DNA of 64,000 nt from Thermodesulfatator sp. (GCA_027064165.1 JAMOQE010000065.1:1-64000), one strand, 5' to 3'; shown: positions 8,810 through 17,489, numbered from the stretch's first letter. The notes: a model not told the origin generated them from the letters alone. A program made the numbers and translations.

Positions 8810-8820
8810 GAGGTAGAAAG

Positions 8821-9231
8821 ATGGAGGTGGAAGTAAATTATAGAGTAATCTACGGGGACACAGATTGTGGTGGGGTAATGTACTATGCCAATTATTTAAA
8901 ACTGTTTGAAATAGGCAGAACAGAGCTTATAAGAGCCCTTGGAATAACCTATAAAGAGGTGGAAGAAAAATACGGAATTTTCTTGCCTGTGGTGGAAAGT
9001 TTTGTAAAATATAAAGCTTCAGCTTTTTACGATGATCTTTTGACTATAAAAGCCCAAATTACCGAGCTTAAACCTTATAAAGTTAAGTTTAGTTGTGAAA
9101 TCTGGAGAGAGAAAGAACTTTTGGTAGAAGGATATACATTACACGTACCTCTTAAGGCAGGTAAAGTGGTAAGATTCCCAAAAGAAGTTTACCAAATCCT
9201 TGAAAAAGGCCTTGTGAAGGAGGAAAAGTGA
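8821..9231 (+). CDS. ybgC: YbgC/FadM-type acyl-CoA thioesterase (hot-dog fold)
   Basis: A 136-residue single hot-dog domain. [19 protein letters not shown] with the catalytic Asp of the 4-hydroxybenzoyl-CoA thioesterase group, followed by [13 protein letters not shown], is a textbook match for YbgC-like proteins. These hydrolyse short acyl-CoA or acyl-ACP thioesters and are often linked to the cell envelope. The ribosome site AGAGG precedes ATG 8821. Its stop overlaps the GTG start of ychF (GTGA), so the two are coupled. The acyl substrate is not determined. Confidence 0.87.
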   Translation: MEVEVNYRVIYGDTDCGGVMYYANYLKLFEIGRTELIRALGITYKEVEEKYGIFLPVVESFVKYKASAFYDDLLTIKAQITELKPYKVKFSCEIWREKELLVEGYTLHVPLKAGKVVRFPKEVYQILEKGLVKEEK

Positions 9232-10340
9232 AGCTAAATGTAGGTATTGTAGGACTTCCCAATGTAGGAAAGTCCACCATATTTAATGCCCTGATTCAGA
9301 ATATAAAAGCAGAAGTTGCAAACTATCCTTTTTGTACCATAGAGCCAAATGTAGGCGTTGTAGCTGTTCCTGATGAGAGGCTTTTTAAAATTGCAGAAGT
9401 TGAAAAGAGTGCCAAGGTGACGCCTGCAACCATAGAGTTTGTGGATATTGCAGGGCTGGTAAAAGGAGCAAGTAAAGGCGAGGGTTTGGGGAATCAGTTT
9501 TTGTCTCACATAAGAAAAGTTGCTGCAATTGCCCAGGTGCTCAGGTGCTTTGAAGATCCAGAAATTGTGCATGTTGAGGGAAGCATTGATCCTGTAAGGG
9601 ATGCTGAGATTATTGAGCTTGAACTTATTCTTGCAGATCTTCAGAGCGTTGAAAAAAGAATTGCAAGAATTGAAAAGGTTGCCAAAAGCGGAGATAAAAA
9701 GGCTAAAAAAGAGCTTGAAGTGCTTTTTAAAGCAAAGGAGGTGCTGGAATCCTTTTCAACTTTAAGGAGCAAAAAGGAGTTTTTTTCTGAGGAGGAATTA
9801 AAGCTTCTTTCATCTACGCTTTTCCCTTTAACTTTAAAGCCCATGATGTACATAGCCAATGTTTCTGAAGGGGATCTGCCAGATGGAGAGGGGAATCCTT
9901 ATGTAAAAGCACTCAAAGAAAAGGCAGATAAGGAGGGGATTCCAGTTATAATACTTTGTGGTAAAGTAGAAAGTGAGCTTGTTGCGCTTTCTCCAGAAGA
10001 AAGGACAGAGTATCTGGAAATGCTTGGTCTTTCTGAACCAGGGCTTTACAAGATGATAAAAAAGGGATATGAGCTCCTTGATCTTATTACTTTTTTTACA
10101 GCTGGTCCCAGAGAGACAAGGGCCTGGACAATAAAAAAAGGCACCAAAGCCCCTCAGGCTGCTGGAGAAATTCATTCAGATATGGAAAAAGGGTTTATTG
10201 CTGCTGAAGTGCTTTCCTGGGAGGATTTTGTAAAAGCAGGCTCTTTTTCAAAGGCCCGTGAGCTGGGGATGTTAAGAATTGAAGGGAAAGACTACGAAGT
10301 AAAAGACGGAGATTTAATTTATTTCAGATTTAATGTTTAA
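9228..10340 (+). CDS. ychF: Redox-regulated ATPase YchF (Obg-related)
   Basis: A 370-residue YchF/OLA1 protein. The P-loop GLPNVGKST is at residues 8-16; [19 protein letters not shown] is the switch II region. The helical hairpin lies in the middle, and a C-terminal TGS domain ends in [12 protein letters not shown]. YchF prefers ATP over GTP, binds ribosomes and is linked to stress and translation-quality control. It starts at GTG 9228 with AAGGAGG 4 nt upstream, overlapping the ybgC stop. Length is close to the family norm (about 363). Confidence 0.95.
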   Translation: MKLNVGIVGLPNVGKSTIFNALIQNIKAEVANYPFCTIEPNVGVVAVPDERLFKIAEVEKSAKVTPATIEFVDIAGLVKGASKGEGLGNQFLSHIRKVAAIAQVLRCFEDPEIVHVEGSIDPVRDAEIIELELILADLQSVEKRIARIEKVAKSGDKKAKKELEVLFKAKEVLESFSTLRSKKEFFSEEELKLLSSTLFPLTLKPMMYIANVSEGDLPDGEGNPYVKALKEKADKEGIPVIILCGKVESELVALSPEERTEYLEMLGLSEPGLYKMIKKGYELLDLITFFTAGPRETRAWTIKKGTKAPQAAGEIHSDMEKGFIAAEVLSWEDFVKAGSFSKARELGMLRIEGKDYEVKDGDLIYFRFNV

Positions 10341-10356
10341 CAAGTTGTGATTTTTG

Positions 10357-10365
10357 TGGTATAAT
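10357..10365 (+). promoter_or_regulatory. Extended -10 promoter of the PilZ-pyrE gene (leaderless type)
   Basis: TGGTATAAT is an extended -10 element. A weak TTTAAC (10336-10341) lies 18 nt upstream of the hexamer. Only 8 nt separate TATAAT from the ATG at 10374, and no Shine-Dalgarno sequence is present, so this gene can be transcribed separately from ychF as a leaderless message. Confidence 0.65.
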
Positions 10366-10373
10366 AAAAAATT

Positions 10374-11345
10374 ATGGATAAACGCAGATTTTTGAGGATT
10401 CCTATCTCCTTAGAAGCGGTTTATATTTTTGATGAAAAAGATAGGACAGGTAAAATAAAGGATATAAGCTATGGAGGAGTTTTTATTGAAACAGAAGATG
10501 CTCCTCCTCTTGGAGAGATTGTTCCGCTTGTGCTCACTATAGAAGGGGTAAGTCCTGCTATAAAAATTTTTTTAAAGGGAAGGGTGGTAAGAAGGGTTCC
10601 GGGGAAAGGTTTTGCTTTAAAATTCGTGGAAATTTCTCCTGAAAGTTTAAATCATTTGAAAAATCTACTTTATTTTAATTCTCCGTGCCCGGAAGAAATA
10701 GAAAAGGAATTAAGGGAATTTCTGGGTGAGGCCTATCCTCTTGCACAGATTTTGAAAGAGTTAAACATTACCTGTTTAAAAGAAACTTTGATGGATTATA
10801 TTCTGGAAAGGGCTTTTCTTTATTCTCCAGAGGAGCCTTTTACTCTGGCAAGCGGAGAAAAAAGCCCATATTATCTTGATTGTCGCAAAATTACTCTTTA
10901 TTCTCCTTCGTTTTCCCTTATAGGGGAACTTTTCTGGGAAGAAATGAGGTTTCTCAACATTCAGGGTGTAATGGGGATGAGTATTGGAGCAGATCCTATT
11001 GTAGCTGCAATACTTGCAAAGGCTGCAGAGGAGGGAGTGGAGCTTGAGGGGCTTCTTGTAAGAAAGGAGCCCAAAAAGTATGGCACCAGAAGGCTTATAG
11101 AGGGCAATGTAGTGCCTGGTCAGAGGATTGTTGTGGTGGAAGATGTGGTTACTACTGGTGGCTCAGTGTTAAAGGCTGTTAAAGCTGCTGAGGAGGCAGG
11201 CCTTAAAATAGCCAAAGTAATCGCTCTGGTAGATAGAGAGGCAGGGGGTAAAGAAAATATTGAATCTCAGGGTTATAATTTTTTTGCATTTTTCACCCTT
11301 TCTGAAATAATAGAGGCATTTGAAAAAAGAGGCAAAAAGCAGTGA
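10374..11345 (+). CDS. pyrE: PilZ domain-orotate phosphoribosyltransferase fusion
   Basis: A single 323-residue reading frame with two parts. Residues 1-100 are a PilZ domain carrying both c-di-GMP ligand motifs: RxxxR (R4-R8, RRFLR) and DxSxxG (D30-I-S-Y-G-G35). After a linker of about 35 residues, residues 140-323 are a complete orotate phosphoribosyltransferase: FTLASGEKSPYYLDCR at the substrate site, GLLVRKEPKKYGT on the flexible loop, and the PRPP motif VVVEDVVTTGGS at 253-264. OPRTase makes OMP from orotate and PRPP. The only ATG near the domain boundary (10791) has no ribosome site, so one fused product is expected. It overlaps argJ by 4 bases (GTGA). Known PilZ proteins act in motility, export or polymer synthesis; control of pyrimidine synthesis by c-di-GMP is inference. 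Confidence 0.9.
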   Translation: MDKRRFLRIPISLEAVYIFDEKDRTGKIKDISYGGVFIETEDAPPLGEIVPLVLTIEGVSPAIKIFLKGRVVRRVPGKGFALKFVEISPESLNHLKNLLYFNSPCPEEIEKELREFLGEAYPLAQILKELNITCLKETLMDYILERAFLYSPEEPFTLASGEKSPYYLDCRKITLYSPSFSLIGELFWEEMRFLNIQGVMGMSIGADPIVAAILAKAAEEGVELEGLLVRKEPKKYGTRRLIEGNVVPGQRIVVVEDVVTTGGSVLKAVKAAEEAGLKIAKVIALVDREAGGKENIESQGYNFFAFFTLSEIIEAFEKRGKKQ

Positions 11346-12487
11346 TCCCTGAGGGGTTTCTTTTTTCTGCGGTTAATTCTGGAATAAAGCCTGAAAAACC
11401 CTTTGATCTTGGGCTTATTTTTGTGCCTGAGGGAGCGGTTGCCTGGGGTGTTTTCACCAGAAACACTGTAAAGGCTGCACCAGTTATCCTGGGAAAAAAA
11501 ATTTTACAAAAGCATTCCGTAGTGAAAGGTATCCTTGCCAATAGTGGGGTGGCCAATGCCTGTACAGGAAAAGAAGGCTTAGAAGCTGCTCAAAAGGTGC
11601 TTGAGGCTGTACAAAGAATTCTCAATATACCCTCAGGAGCATTGCTTCCAGCATCCACAGGAGTGATTGGTGATCCCCTGCCAGTAGAAAAAATTATAAA
11701 AAGCCTCCCAGAGCTTATAAAGGGCCTTTCTCCTGAAAGGGCAAAAGACTTTGCCCAGGCTATTACTACCACGGATACCTTTCCCAAGATTGTTCAAAAA
11801 ACTTTTCAGGGAGTTAACATCCTTGGCATAGCAAAAGGGGCAGGGATGATAGCCCCTAATATGGCCACCATGCTTGCTTTTATCTGCACAGATGCCATTC
11901 TTGAAAGAAGCTGGCTTAAAAAAGCCCTTTCTAAGATGGTAGAAAGTACATTTAACTCCATAAGTGTTGATGAAGATACATCCACAAACGACACGGTTTA
12001 TTTTCTGGCAAGCTGTAAAAGGAAGGTAAAGAACCTTTCTGGCTTCAGAAAGGCATGTGAAGAAGTGATGAGAGAGCTTGCCTATCTTATTGTAAAAGAT
12101 GGAGAGGGAGCAACCAAAGTTATAAGGGTGCTGGTAAAGGGGGCGAGAAAAAAGCAGGAAGCCAGAGAACTTGCAAGGGCAATTGCTACATCTCTCCTTG
12201 TAAAAACTGCCTTTTATGGAGGAGACCCTAATTGGGGAAGAATTTTTGCTGCCATGGGAAAAACAGGAATCCCCTTTCAGCCTGAAAGGGTGGAGCTTTT
12301 TTTAAACGAAATTCCCTGGATTAAAAATTTAACCCTCGTTACCGAGGAAAGGATTTTGGTAGAAGAAATGAAAAAAGAAGAGGTAACTCTTACTGTGCAC
12401 CTGAAAAAAGGCAGGGCAAGGGCAGAATTTTTAAGTTCAGACTTAACAGAAGAATACATAAGAATCAATGCCCACTATCGTACCTAA
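11342..12487 (+). CDS. argJ: Bifunctional glutamate N-acetyltransferase/N-acetylglutamate synthase ArgJ
   Basis: A 381-residue ArgJ. It is synthesised as one chain that self-cleaves before a nucleophilic Thr, here T176 in KGAGMIAPNMATML. The oxyanion strand PASTGVIG and the substrate loops TTTDTFPK and VDEDTSTNDT are present, and GGDPNWGRI lies near the C-terminus. ArgJ recycles the acetyl group from N-acetylornithine to glutamate in arginine synthesis. It starts at GTG 11342, overlapping the stop of the PilZ-pyrE gene, which couples their translation. Pairing with a pyrimidine gene makes sense, since carbamoyl phosphate feeds both pathways and carA is nearby. Confidence 0.95.
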   Translation: MIPEGFLFSAVNSGIKPEKPFDLGLIFVPEGAVAWGVFTRNTVKAAPVILGKKILQKHSVVKGILANSGVANACTGKEGLEAAQKVLEAVQRILNIPSGALLPASTGVIGDPLPVEKIIKSLPELIKGLSPERAKDFAQAITTTDTFPKIVQKTFQGVNILGIAKGAGMIAPNMATMLAFICTDAILERSWLKKALSKMVESTFNSISVDEDTSTNDTVYFLASCKRKVKNLSGFRKACEEVMRELAYLIVKDGEGATKVIRVLVKGARKKQEARELARAIATSLLVKTAFYGGDPNWGRIFAAMGKTGIPFQPERVELFLNEIPWIKNLTLVTEERILVEEMKKEEVTLTVHLKKGRARAEFLSSDLTEEYIRINAHYRT

Positions 12488-12492
12488 GGCCA

Positions 12493-13257
12493 ATGAAAAT
12501 CTTACTTACCAATGATGATGGCATCTTTGCAGAAGGAATTTGTGCACTTTATGAAGCCCTTTACGAAGAGCATGAAGTTTATATAGTGGCTCCAGAGGCA
12601 GAAAGAAGTGCAGTTGGGCATGCCATTACCATCCATTATCCTCTTAGAGTCAATAAAGTCAAAAGGGGAAGGCACTTCTGGGGATACGCTGTAAGTGGCA
12701 CCCCTGCAGACTGTGTTAAACTTGCTATTTACGAGCTTATAGGGCCTGTTGATCTTGTTATCTCTGGGATTAATAGAGGAGCCAATGTAGGAATAAATGT
12801 GATTTATTCTGGCACAGTGTCTGCTGCTACAGAGGCAAAAATGCTTGGTTATCCTTCTTTTGCAGTGTCAGTAGATGGATTTGAAGACATAGATTTCTGC
12901 TTTGCAGCAAACTTTATGGCTGATGTTATTCAAAAAATTGACGAATTTCAGATAACAAAGCCATTCTGTTTAAACATAAACTTTCCCAATGTTAATCCCT
13001 GCTGTATTAAGGGTATAAAAGTGGTAAGGCAATCTACAGCGCCGTTAAAAGAGTTTTTTGATAGAAGAATAGATCTCCATGGAAAAGTTTATTACTGGCA
13101 GGGTGCCGAGGAGCATACGGAAAGTTCCCCTGATACAGATGTAATAGCTTTAAAACAAGGGTATATAACTATTACTCCTATAATGTTTGATCTTACTAAT
13201 TACGCACGCCTTTCTTCTATAAACAAATTGGCTAAATTACTTGATCAGATTATATAA
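12493..13257 (+). CDS. surE: 5'/3'-nucleotidase SurE
   Basis: A 254-residue SurE. The metal-binding MKILLTNDDGIFAEGI with D8-D9 is at the N-terminus, and VSGINRGANVG, YSGTVSAATEA and AVSGTPADCV are conserved family blocks. SurE dephosphorylates 5'- and 3'-nucleoside monophosphates and is divalent-metal dependent. It follows argJ by 5 nt in the same operon. Being downstream of a UMP-pathway enzyme, it could balance nucleotide pools. Its 3' end contains the promoter of the next small gene. Confidence 0.94.
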   Translation: MKILLTNDDGIFAEGICALYEALYEEHEVYIVAPEAERSAVGHAITIHYPLRVNKVKRGRHFWGYAVSGTPADCVKLAIYELIGPVDLVISGINRGANVGINVIYSGTVSAATEAKMLGYPSFAVSVDGFEDIDFCFAANFMADVIQKIDEFQITKPFCLNINFPNVNPCCIKGIKVVRQSTAPLKEFFDRRIDLHGKVYYWQGAEEHTESSPDTDVIALKQGYITITPIMFDLTNYARLSSINKLAKLLDQII

Positions 13258-13268
13258 AGTGTTATAAT
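13241..13268 (+). promoter_or_regulatory. Promoter of the small HTH gene
   Basis: TTGATC (13241-13246), 16 nt, then an extended -10 TGTTATAAT (13260-13268), lying over the 3' end of surE. The start point would be near 13275, giving a leader of about 46 nt with a strong AAAGGAGGT ribosome site. Confidence 0.6.
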
Positions 13269-13321
13269 TATCTACCACTTTTATTGAAATTTTATTAAAA
13301 AGTTTGTAAAGGAGGTGTGTA

Positions 13322-13555
13322 ATGAGAAGACGCAGCCGTATTATAACAATTGAAGATGTAAGATTCGTTTATGAAAATTATGCAAAGATGAGTGCCAATG
13401 AAATTGCAGAAAAGCTGGGAATAAGCAGATTTCAGGTAAACAAAATCGTAAATGAACTCAGGAAAAGGGGTGTAAACATTCCTAAAAAAATAGGAAAAAA
13501 AGTAAATGTATATGATCAGTTTGTAGAAGAACTCAAGAAAGAGGGAAAGATTTAA
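13322..13555 (+). CDS. Small helix-turn-helix protein
   Basis: A 77-residue basic protein (MRRRSRI start). Residues about 24-50 (MSANEIAEKLGISRFQVNKI) form a clear helix-turn-helix of the sigma-70-region-4/MarR-like type. A lysine-rich tail follows. It has a strong ribosome site (AAAGGAGGT) and its own extended -10 promoter, so high expression is likely. It may be a DNA-binding regulator or an architectural protein; no effector domain is present. The 3' end overlaps convergent ribF by 23 bases. Targets cannot be inferred from the neighbourhood. Confidence 0.75.
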   Translation: MRRRSRIITIEDVRFVYENYAKMSANEIAEKLGISRFQVNKIVNELRKRGVNIPKKIGKKVNVYDQFVEELKKEGKI

Positions 13556-14474
13556 AACAATTTTTTAAAAATTCACAGTCTTTTTTTATTTGCAGTCTCA
13601 ATTCTTCTGGAGAGGCAAACTTTTTTTCTTCTCTTACAAATTTTAATACTTCAACTCTTAGCACTTCTCCGTAGAGGTTGCCAGAAAAGTCAAAAAGATG
13701 CACCTCTACGGAGAGCTCTTTCTCGTCAAAAGTGGGATTTCTTCCTATGTTCATAGCTCCAAAGAACTTCTGGCCCTTAACCATTGCCTTTACTCCGTAA
13801 ACTCCAGGAGGAGGAAGGAGTTTTTCCTCAGGTACTTTTAAGTTTGCCGTGGGGAATCCAAGCTTCACACCTCTTCCCTTGCCTTTTATTACTTCTCCAG
13901 AAAAGAAATAAGGATGTCCAAGAAGCTCTCCTGCCTTTTCCACCTCTCCTTTTTCTATAAGTCCTCTTATAGTGGAGCTTGATACTGTAAGGCCATTTAC
14001 CTTTATAGGCCCAAGGCTTTCTGCCCGAAATTCAAATACCCTACCAAGCCTTTTTAAAACATCTATATTTCCTTCTCTTCCCTTGCCAAATCTGAAGTTA
14101 AAACCCACCACCACGGCCTGCACCTTAAGCCCATCTACCAGATACTTTTCCACAAAAAGATCTGCAGAAAGCTCTGCAAGCACTCTTGTAAAAGGAACAA
14201 GACAGATGTGATTTATTCCCTCTTTTTCAATAAGCTCAAGTTTTTCTTCAATGGTGGTCAAAAGTTTGAAATGGGATTCTGGAAAGAGTACTTTTCTGGG
14301 ATGGGGATCAAAGGTTACCACAACTGGTGTGGCTTTAAGCTCATTTGCAAGTTCTTTTGCCCGTTGCAAAAGTGCTTTGTGCCCTAAATGAATACCATCA
14401 AAACTGCCTATGGTAATTGCTGTTCTGAATTCTAAAGGAAAATCTTCAGGAGTAAAGATCTTCAGGCCTTTCAA
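13533..14474 (-). CDS. ribF: Bifunctional riboflavin kinase/FAD synthetase
   Basis: A 313-residue RibF. The N-terminal nucleotidyltransferase domain shows TIGSFDGIHLGHKALL (FAD synthetase HxGH type) and VVTFDPHPRKVLFPE. GFNFRFGKGREG and SSSTIRGLIEKGEV follow. The C-terminal riboflavin kinase domain has GRGVKLGFPTANL and PPPGVYGVKA. It makes FMN and then FAD. It is the last gene of the dfx-fprA-prfB-carA operon and overlaps carA by 29 bases on the same strand; FMN supply suits the flavodiiron protein at the operon's head. Confidence 0.94.
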   Translation of the reverse strand: MKGLKIFTPEDFPLEFRTAITIGSFDGIHLGHKALLQRAKELANELKATPVVVTFDPHPRKVLFPESHFKLLTTIEEKLELIEKEGINHICLVPFTRVLAELSADLFVEKYLVDGLKVQAVVVGFNFRFGKGREGNIDVLKRLGRVFEFRAESLGPIKVNGLTVSSSTIRGLIEKGEVEKAGELLGHPYFFSGEVIKGKGRGVKLGFPTANLKVPEEKLLPPPGVYGVKAMVKGQKFFGAMNIGRNPTFDEKELSVEVHLFDFSGNLYGEVLRVEVLKFVREEKKFASPEELRLQIKKDCEFLKNCFKSFPLS

Positions 14475-15579
14475 ACTTTCCCTCCATTAATTTGAGGAAA
14501 GAATCAAAGAGATACACCGAATCATGAGGCCCTGGAGCATTTTCTGGATGATACTGCACAGAAAATGCTTTTATTTCGGGCACAAATATGCCTTCCAGGG
14601 TTTCATCATTTAAGTTTATATGGGTAACAAGTGTATCCTTAGGAAGTTCTTCTTTCTTTACGCAGAAGCCATGATTTTGCGAGGTAATTTCCACTTTTTT
14701 CGTAAAGAGGTTAAGCACAGGATTGTTAATTCCTCTGTGCCCAAACTTGAGCTTAAAAGTGCTTGCCCCCAAAGCCTGACACAGAATTTGATGCCCAAGG
14801 CATATCCCAAAAATTGGTTTTTCCCCGAGGAGCTTTTTTACATTTTCCACGATGGTTTTGAGGGCTGCCGGGTCCCCAGGGCCATTTGAGAGAAAAACCC
14901 CGTCAGGATTGTGCTTTAGCAGCTCTTCTGCAGGAGTATAAGCCGGAAATACAAGACATTCAACCCCTCTTTCTGCAAAAAGCCTTAGCTGATTCAGCTT
15001 AAGTCCAAAGTCATATACCGCTACTTTAAATTTGCCTGTGCCTTTAAAGCTTTTTCTATTTTCTTTGCCCTTATTTCCGTAGTAATAGACTTCTGGAGAA
15101 GTTACCTCTTTAACAAAGTCTCTTCCTACATAATCTGGACTTGCTTTTATCTTTTCAAGAAACTCCTTGGGATCAAGGGTTTCAGTGGTGATGCCTCCTT
15201 TCATGGCACCATAAATTCTCAGGTGTCTTGTAAGTGCCCTCGTGTCTATCCCTTCCACACCAAGAATTCCGTGCTCTTTTAACCAGTCCCCTAAGGATTT
15301 TTCTGCCCTCCAGTTGCTATAACGGGGTTGATATTCCCTTACAATAAAACCCGCTACCTGGATTTTTTCACTCTCCCAGTCCTCAGAGTTTACTCCGTAA
15401 TTACCTATAAGGGGATAGGTCATGGTCACAATCTGTCCACGATAGGAAGGATCCGTAAGGATTTCCTGATAACCTGTAATACCGGTGTTAAAAACGATTT
15501 CTCCAAAGGTTTCTCCTCTCCCTGTGAAGGAGCGCCCCCAGAAACAGGTGCCGTCTTCCAGCATAACAAGGGCCTTCAT
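14446..15579 (-). CDS. carA: Carbamoyl-phosphate synthase small (glutaminase) subunit
   Basis: A 377-residue CarA. The N-terminal CPSase small-chain domain includes FNTGITGYQEILTDPSY. The class I amidotransferase domain shows FLSNGPGDP, the nucleophile elbow GICLGHQ and the catalytic His/Glu in QYHPENAPGPHDS. It releases ammonia from glutamine for the large subunit CarB, which is not in this window. The ATG at 15579 shares one base with the prfB stop (TGATG). An in-frame TTG one codon upstream is a less likely start. It serves both arginine and pyrimidine synthesis. Confidence 0.95.
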   Translation of the reverse strand: MKALVMLEDGTCFWGRSFTGRGETFGEIVFNTGITGYQEILTDPSYRGQIVTMTYPLIGNYGVNSEDWESEKIQVAGFIVREYQPRYSNWRAEKSLGDWLKEHGILGVEGIDTRALTRHLRIYGAMKGGITTETLDPKEFLEKIKASPDYVGRDFVKEVTSPEVYYYGNKGKENRKSFKGTGKFKVAVYDFGLKLNQLRLFAERGVECLVFPAYTPAEELLKHNPDGVFLSNGPGDPAALKTIVENVKKLLGEKPIFGICLGHQILCQALGASTFKLKFGHRGINNPVLNLFTKKVEITSQNHGFCVKKEELPKDTLVTHINLNDETLEGIFVPEIKAFSVQYHPENAPGPHDSVYLFDSFLKLMEGKFERPEDLYS

Positions 15580-16755
15580 CAAGCAGCCTCCCTTGCCTTC
15601 TCTTTTAACTCTTTTTTTGCCTTCCAGATAAGAAATTCCCTGATAAAGTCATCCAGCTCACCATCAAGCACCTCATCCACTTTGCCTGTTTCATAGCCTG
15701 TGCGGTGATCTTTGACAATTCTATAGGGGTGAAGAGTATATGTTCTAATCTGGTTGCCCCAGGAAATTTCTTTTTTTTCTCCTATAAGGGCTTCTTTTTT
15801 CTCCTGAAGCTTCTGCCTTTCAAGCTGATAAAGTCTGGCTTTAAGTATTTTAAGGGCTGTCATTTTATTAAAATATTGACTTCTTTCATTTTGACAGGTA
15901 ACCACTATGCCTGTGGGTAGATGAGTTATTCTTACGGCAGACTCAGTTTTGTTTACATGCTGCCCGCCGTGTCCACTTGCTCTCATGGTCTCAATTTTTA
16001 AGTCCTCAGGCTTTATTTCTATCTCTACATCCTCTTCAATTTCAGGGATTACCGTGACAGAGGCAAAAGAGGTGTGCCTTCTTGCATTGGCATCAAAAGG
16101 AGAAATGCGGATAAGACGATGAATGCCCTTTTCTCCCTTGAGGAAACCATAAGCCCATGGACCTTCTATAAGGAGAGTGGCATTTTTTATGCCTGCTTCT
16201 TCTCCAGGTAAACTGTCAACCAGTTTTACCTGATACCCCTTCTTTTCAGCCCAGCGCACATACATTCTGAGAAGCATGTAAGCCCAGTCCTGAGCATCAG
16301 TGCCCCCTGTGCCTGCATGGATGCTTAAAATAGCAGAAGAACCATCGTATTCTCCCGAAAGAAGCAGTTTACACTCTCTCTCTTTAAGTTTAGCTTCAAA
16401 ACAGGAAAGCTCATTTAAGAATTCATTTAATACCTCAAGAGACTTTTCCTCTTTGTAGATTTCGTACCACTCTGAGATGTCTGCAAGTTCTCCTGCCAGT
16501 TCTTCAAAAAGGGAAAGCCTTTCTGCAAGTTGAGACCTTTCTTTAAAAAGGGCTTTTGTTTGCGGAGAATCCCAGCTGTCTATTTTTTGAATTTTTTGTT
16601 CAAGCAGTGAGAGTTTCTCCTTTATGCCTTCGGGGTCAAAGACACCCCCTTAAGTCTTCAATTTTTTCTTTGAGCTCTTTGAGCTTTTTTTCAAAATCTA
16701 CATTCTTATAAGCTTGAAGAGTGTGCTTAGCTTCTTTAACTTTTGCCTTTGCCAT
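15579..16755 (-). CDS. prfB: Peptide chain release factor 2, with programmed +1 frameshift
   Basis: Two overlapping frames encode one 391-residue RF2. Frame 1 starts at ATG 16755 and runs 39 codons to an in-frame TGA at 16638-16636. Reading resumes in the +1 frame at GAC (16637) and continues to the TGA at 15579. The second part carries the stop-codon recognition motif SPF (ISPFDANARRHTSF) and the catalytic GGQ loop (SGHGGQHVNKTES), which distinguish RF2 from RF1. The join CTT-TGA-C preceded by AGGGGG is the classical autoregulatory site: low RF2 lets the ribosome slip past its own UGA. The N-terminal helical part is rich in Glu and Lys as in other RF2s. It is embedded between the DVU0298-like gene and carA. 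The initiation region has only a weak GAG ribosome site. Confidence 0.96.
16635..16650 (-). promoter_or_regulatory. Programmed +1 frameshift site of prfB
   Basis: Read on the minus strand: AGGGGG (16650-16645), TGT, then CTTTGAC (16641-16635). The internal Shine-Dalgarno sits 3 nt before the slippery CUU, followed by the UGA and a C, the arrangement known from Escherichia coli prfB. This is the reason the gene appears broken to an automatic caller. Confidence 0.95.
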
Positions 16756-16761
16756 GGCACT

Positions 16762-17475
16762 CTAAATATAATTCAAATTAACTTCCTTTGCAAGCTCTTT
16801 TGCAGTTTTTATACAAATTTCTTTTCCGTCAAACATTAAATAAGAAAAATTCTCTTGAAGTAATCTGCTCAAAATGCCGTGCAAGAGTTTTTGTGGATAA
16901 GGAAAATCTTCCGGGAAGTGTTTTATTCTGGAGAAAGCCCAAACTCCCAGAAAGGCAACTGCAGGATCTGAAGTTTTTTCAAGAAGTTTTTTTAAGTGAT
17001 AGGGAGCCCTGGTTTCCCAGAGCATTGGAGAAAACTTTTCTGCAAGTCTGCCTATACCCCATACCACACCTCTTTGTGCAGGAGGGAATTCCAGAAAGTT
17101 TCCGCTATCTTCCCAGATGTAGGACACAAAAATCCAGCGATACTCATTTCTGAGTAAAGGGGAATTATAGAGGGCTTCTGCAAAACCCTCTGGCACTCCC
17201 CATGGCATACTTCCAGATTCCTCGTTTAGCATCCACATAAGTCTTCTGATAACTATACGCGCACGCTCTGGCTCAACTTCTGCAATTTCAGCCACTACCT
17301 TTCCAAAGGCATAGATAGCCTTCCACCTTACCACTTCGTCCTTATGAAGAAATGCTCCAATAAGATGGCTGACTACTTTAGTTAAAGGGTATTTCCGCAG
17401 GGCAGGAAAAATTTCCGCAAGTTCTTTTTCTTCAAGGATTTTCCAGACGAGATTTTTGAGATTTTTGATATAAAT
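16762..17475 (-). CDS. DVU0298-like HEAT-repeat protein with probable AUU start
   Basis: A 237-residue protein if translation begins at ATT 17475. Helical pairs resembling HEAT/ARM repeats are seen (HKDEVVRWKAIYAFGKVV, WGVPEGFAEAL, GVVWGIGRLAEK, DPAVAFLGVWAFSRI). From memory this resembles the uncharacterised DVU0298 family of sulfate reducers; function is unknown and a protein-binding scaffold is likely. Coding quality extends 47 codons upstream of the first GTG (17334), up to a stop that is also the fprA stop. The only plausible start there is ATT, placed exactly 6 nt after AAAGGAGG. It is followed 6 nt later by prfB. Located between oxygen-defence and translation-termination genes. Confidence 0.75.
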   Translation of the reverse strand: MYIKNLKNLVWKILEEKELAEIFPALRKYPLTKVVSHLIGAFLHKDEVVRWKAIYAFGKVVAEIAEVEPERARIVIRRLMWMLNEESGSMPWGVPEGFAEALYNSPLLRNEYRWIFVSYIWEDSGNFLEFPPAQRGVVWGIGRLAEKFSPMLWETRAPYHLKKLLEKTSDPAVAFLGVWAFSRIKHFPEDFPYPQKLLHGILSRLLQENFSYLMFDGKEICIKTAKELAKEVNLNYI

Positions 17476-17489
17476 TTTACGCCTCCTTT
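17473..17489 (-). promoter_or_regulatory. Ribosome site that points to an AUU start codon
   Basis: On the minus strand AAAGGAGG (17489-17482), then CGTAAA, then ATT (17475-17473). The spacing of 6 nt is optimal. No ATG, GTG or TTG occurs in this frame before the GTG at 17334, which would remove 47 codons that look coding. Confidence 0.6.

Noticed and set aside
8775-8820. PyrR-dependent attenuator in front of pyrR
   Set aside because: The -10 box is 7 nt from the start codon, so no leader RNA exists in which an antiterminator could form.
15579-16277. prfB as a 232-residue truncated gene or pseudogene
   Set aside because: The upstream +1 frame continues in full through a canonical RF2 frameshift site to an ATG, so the gene is intact.
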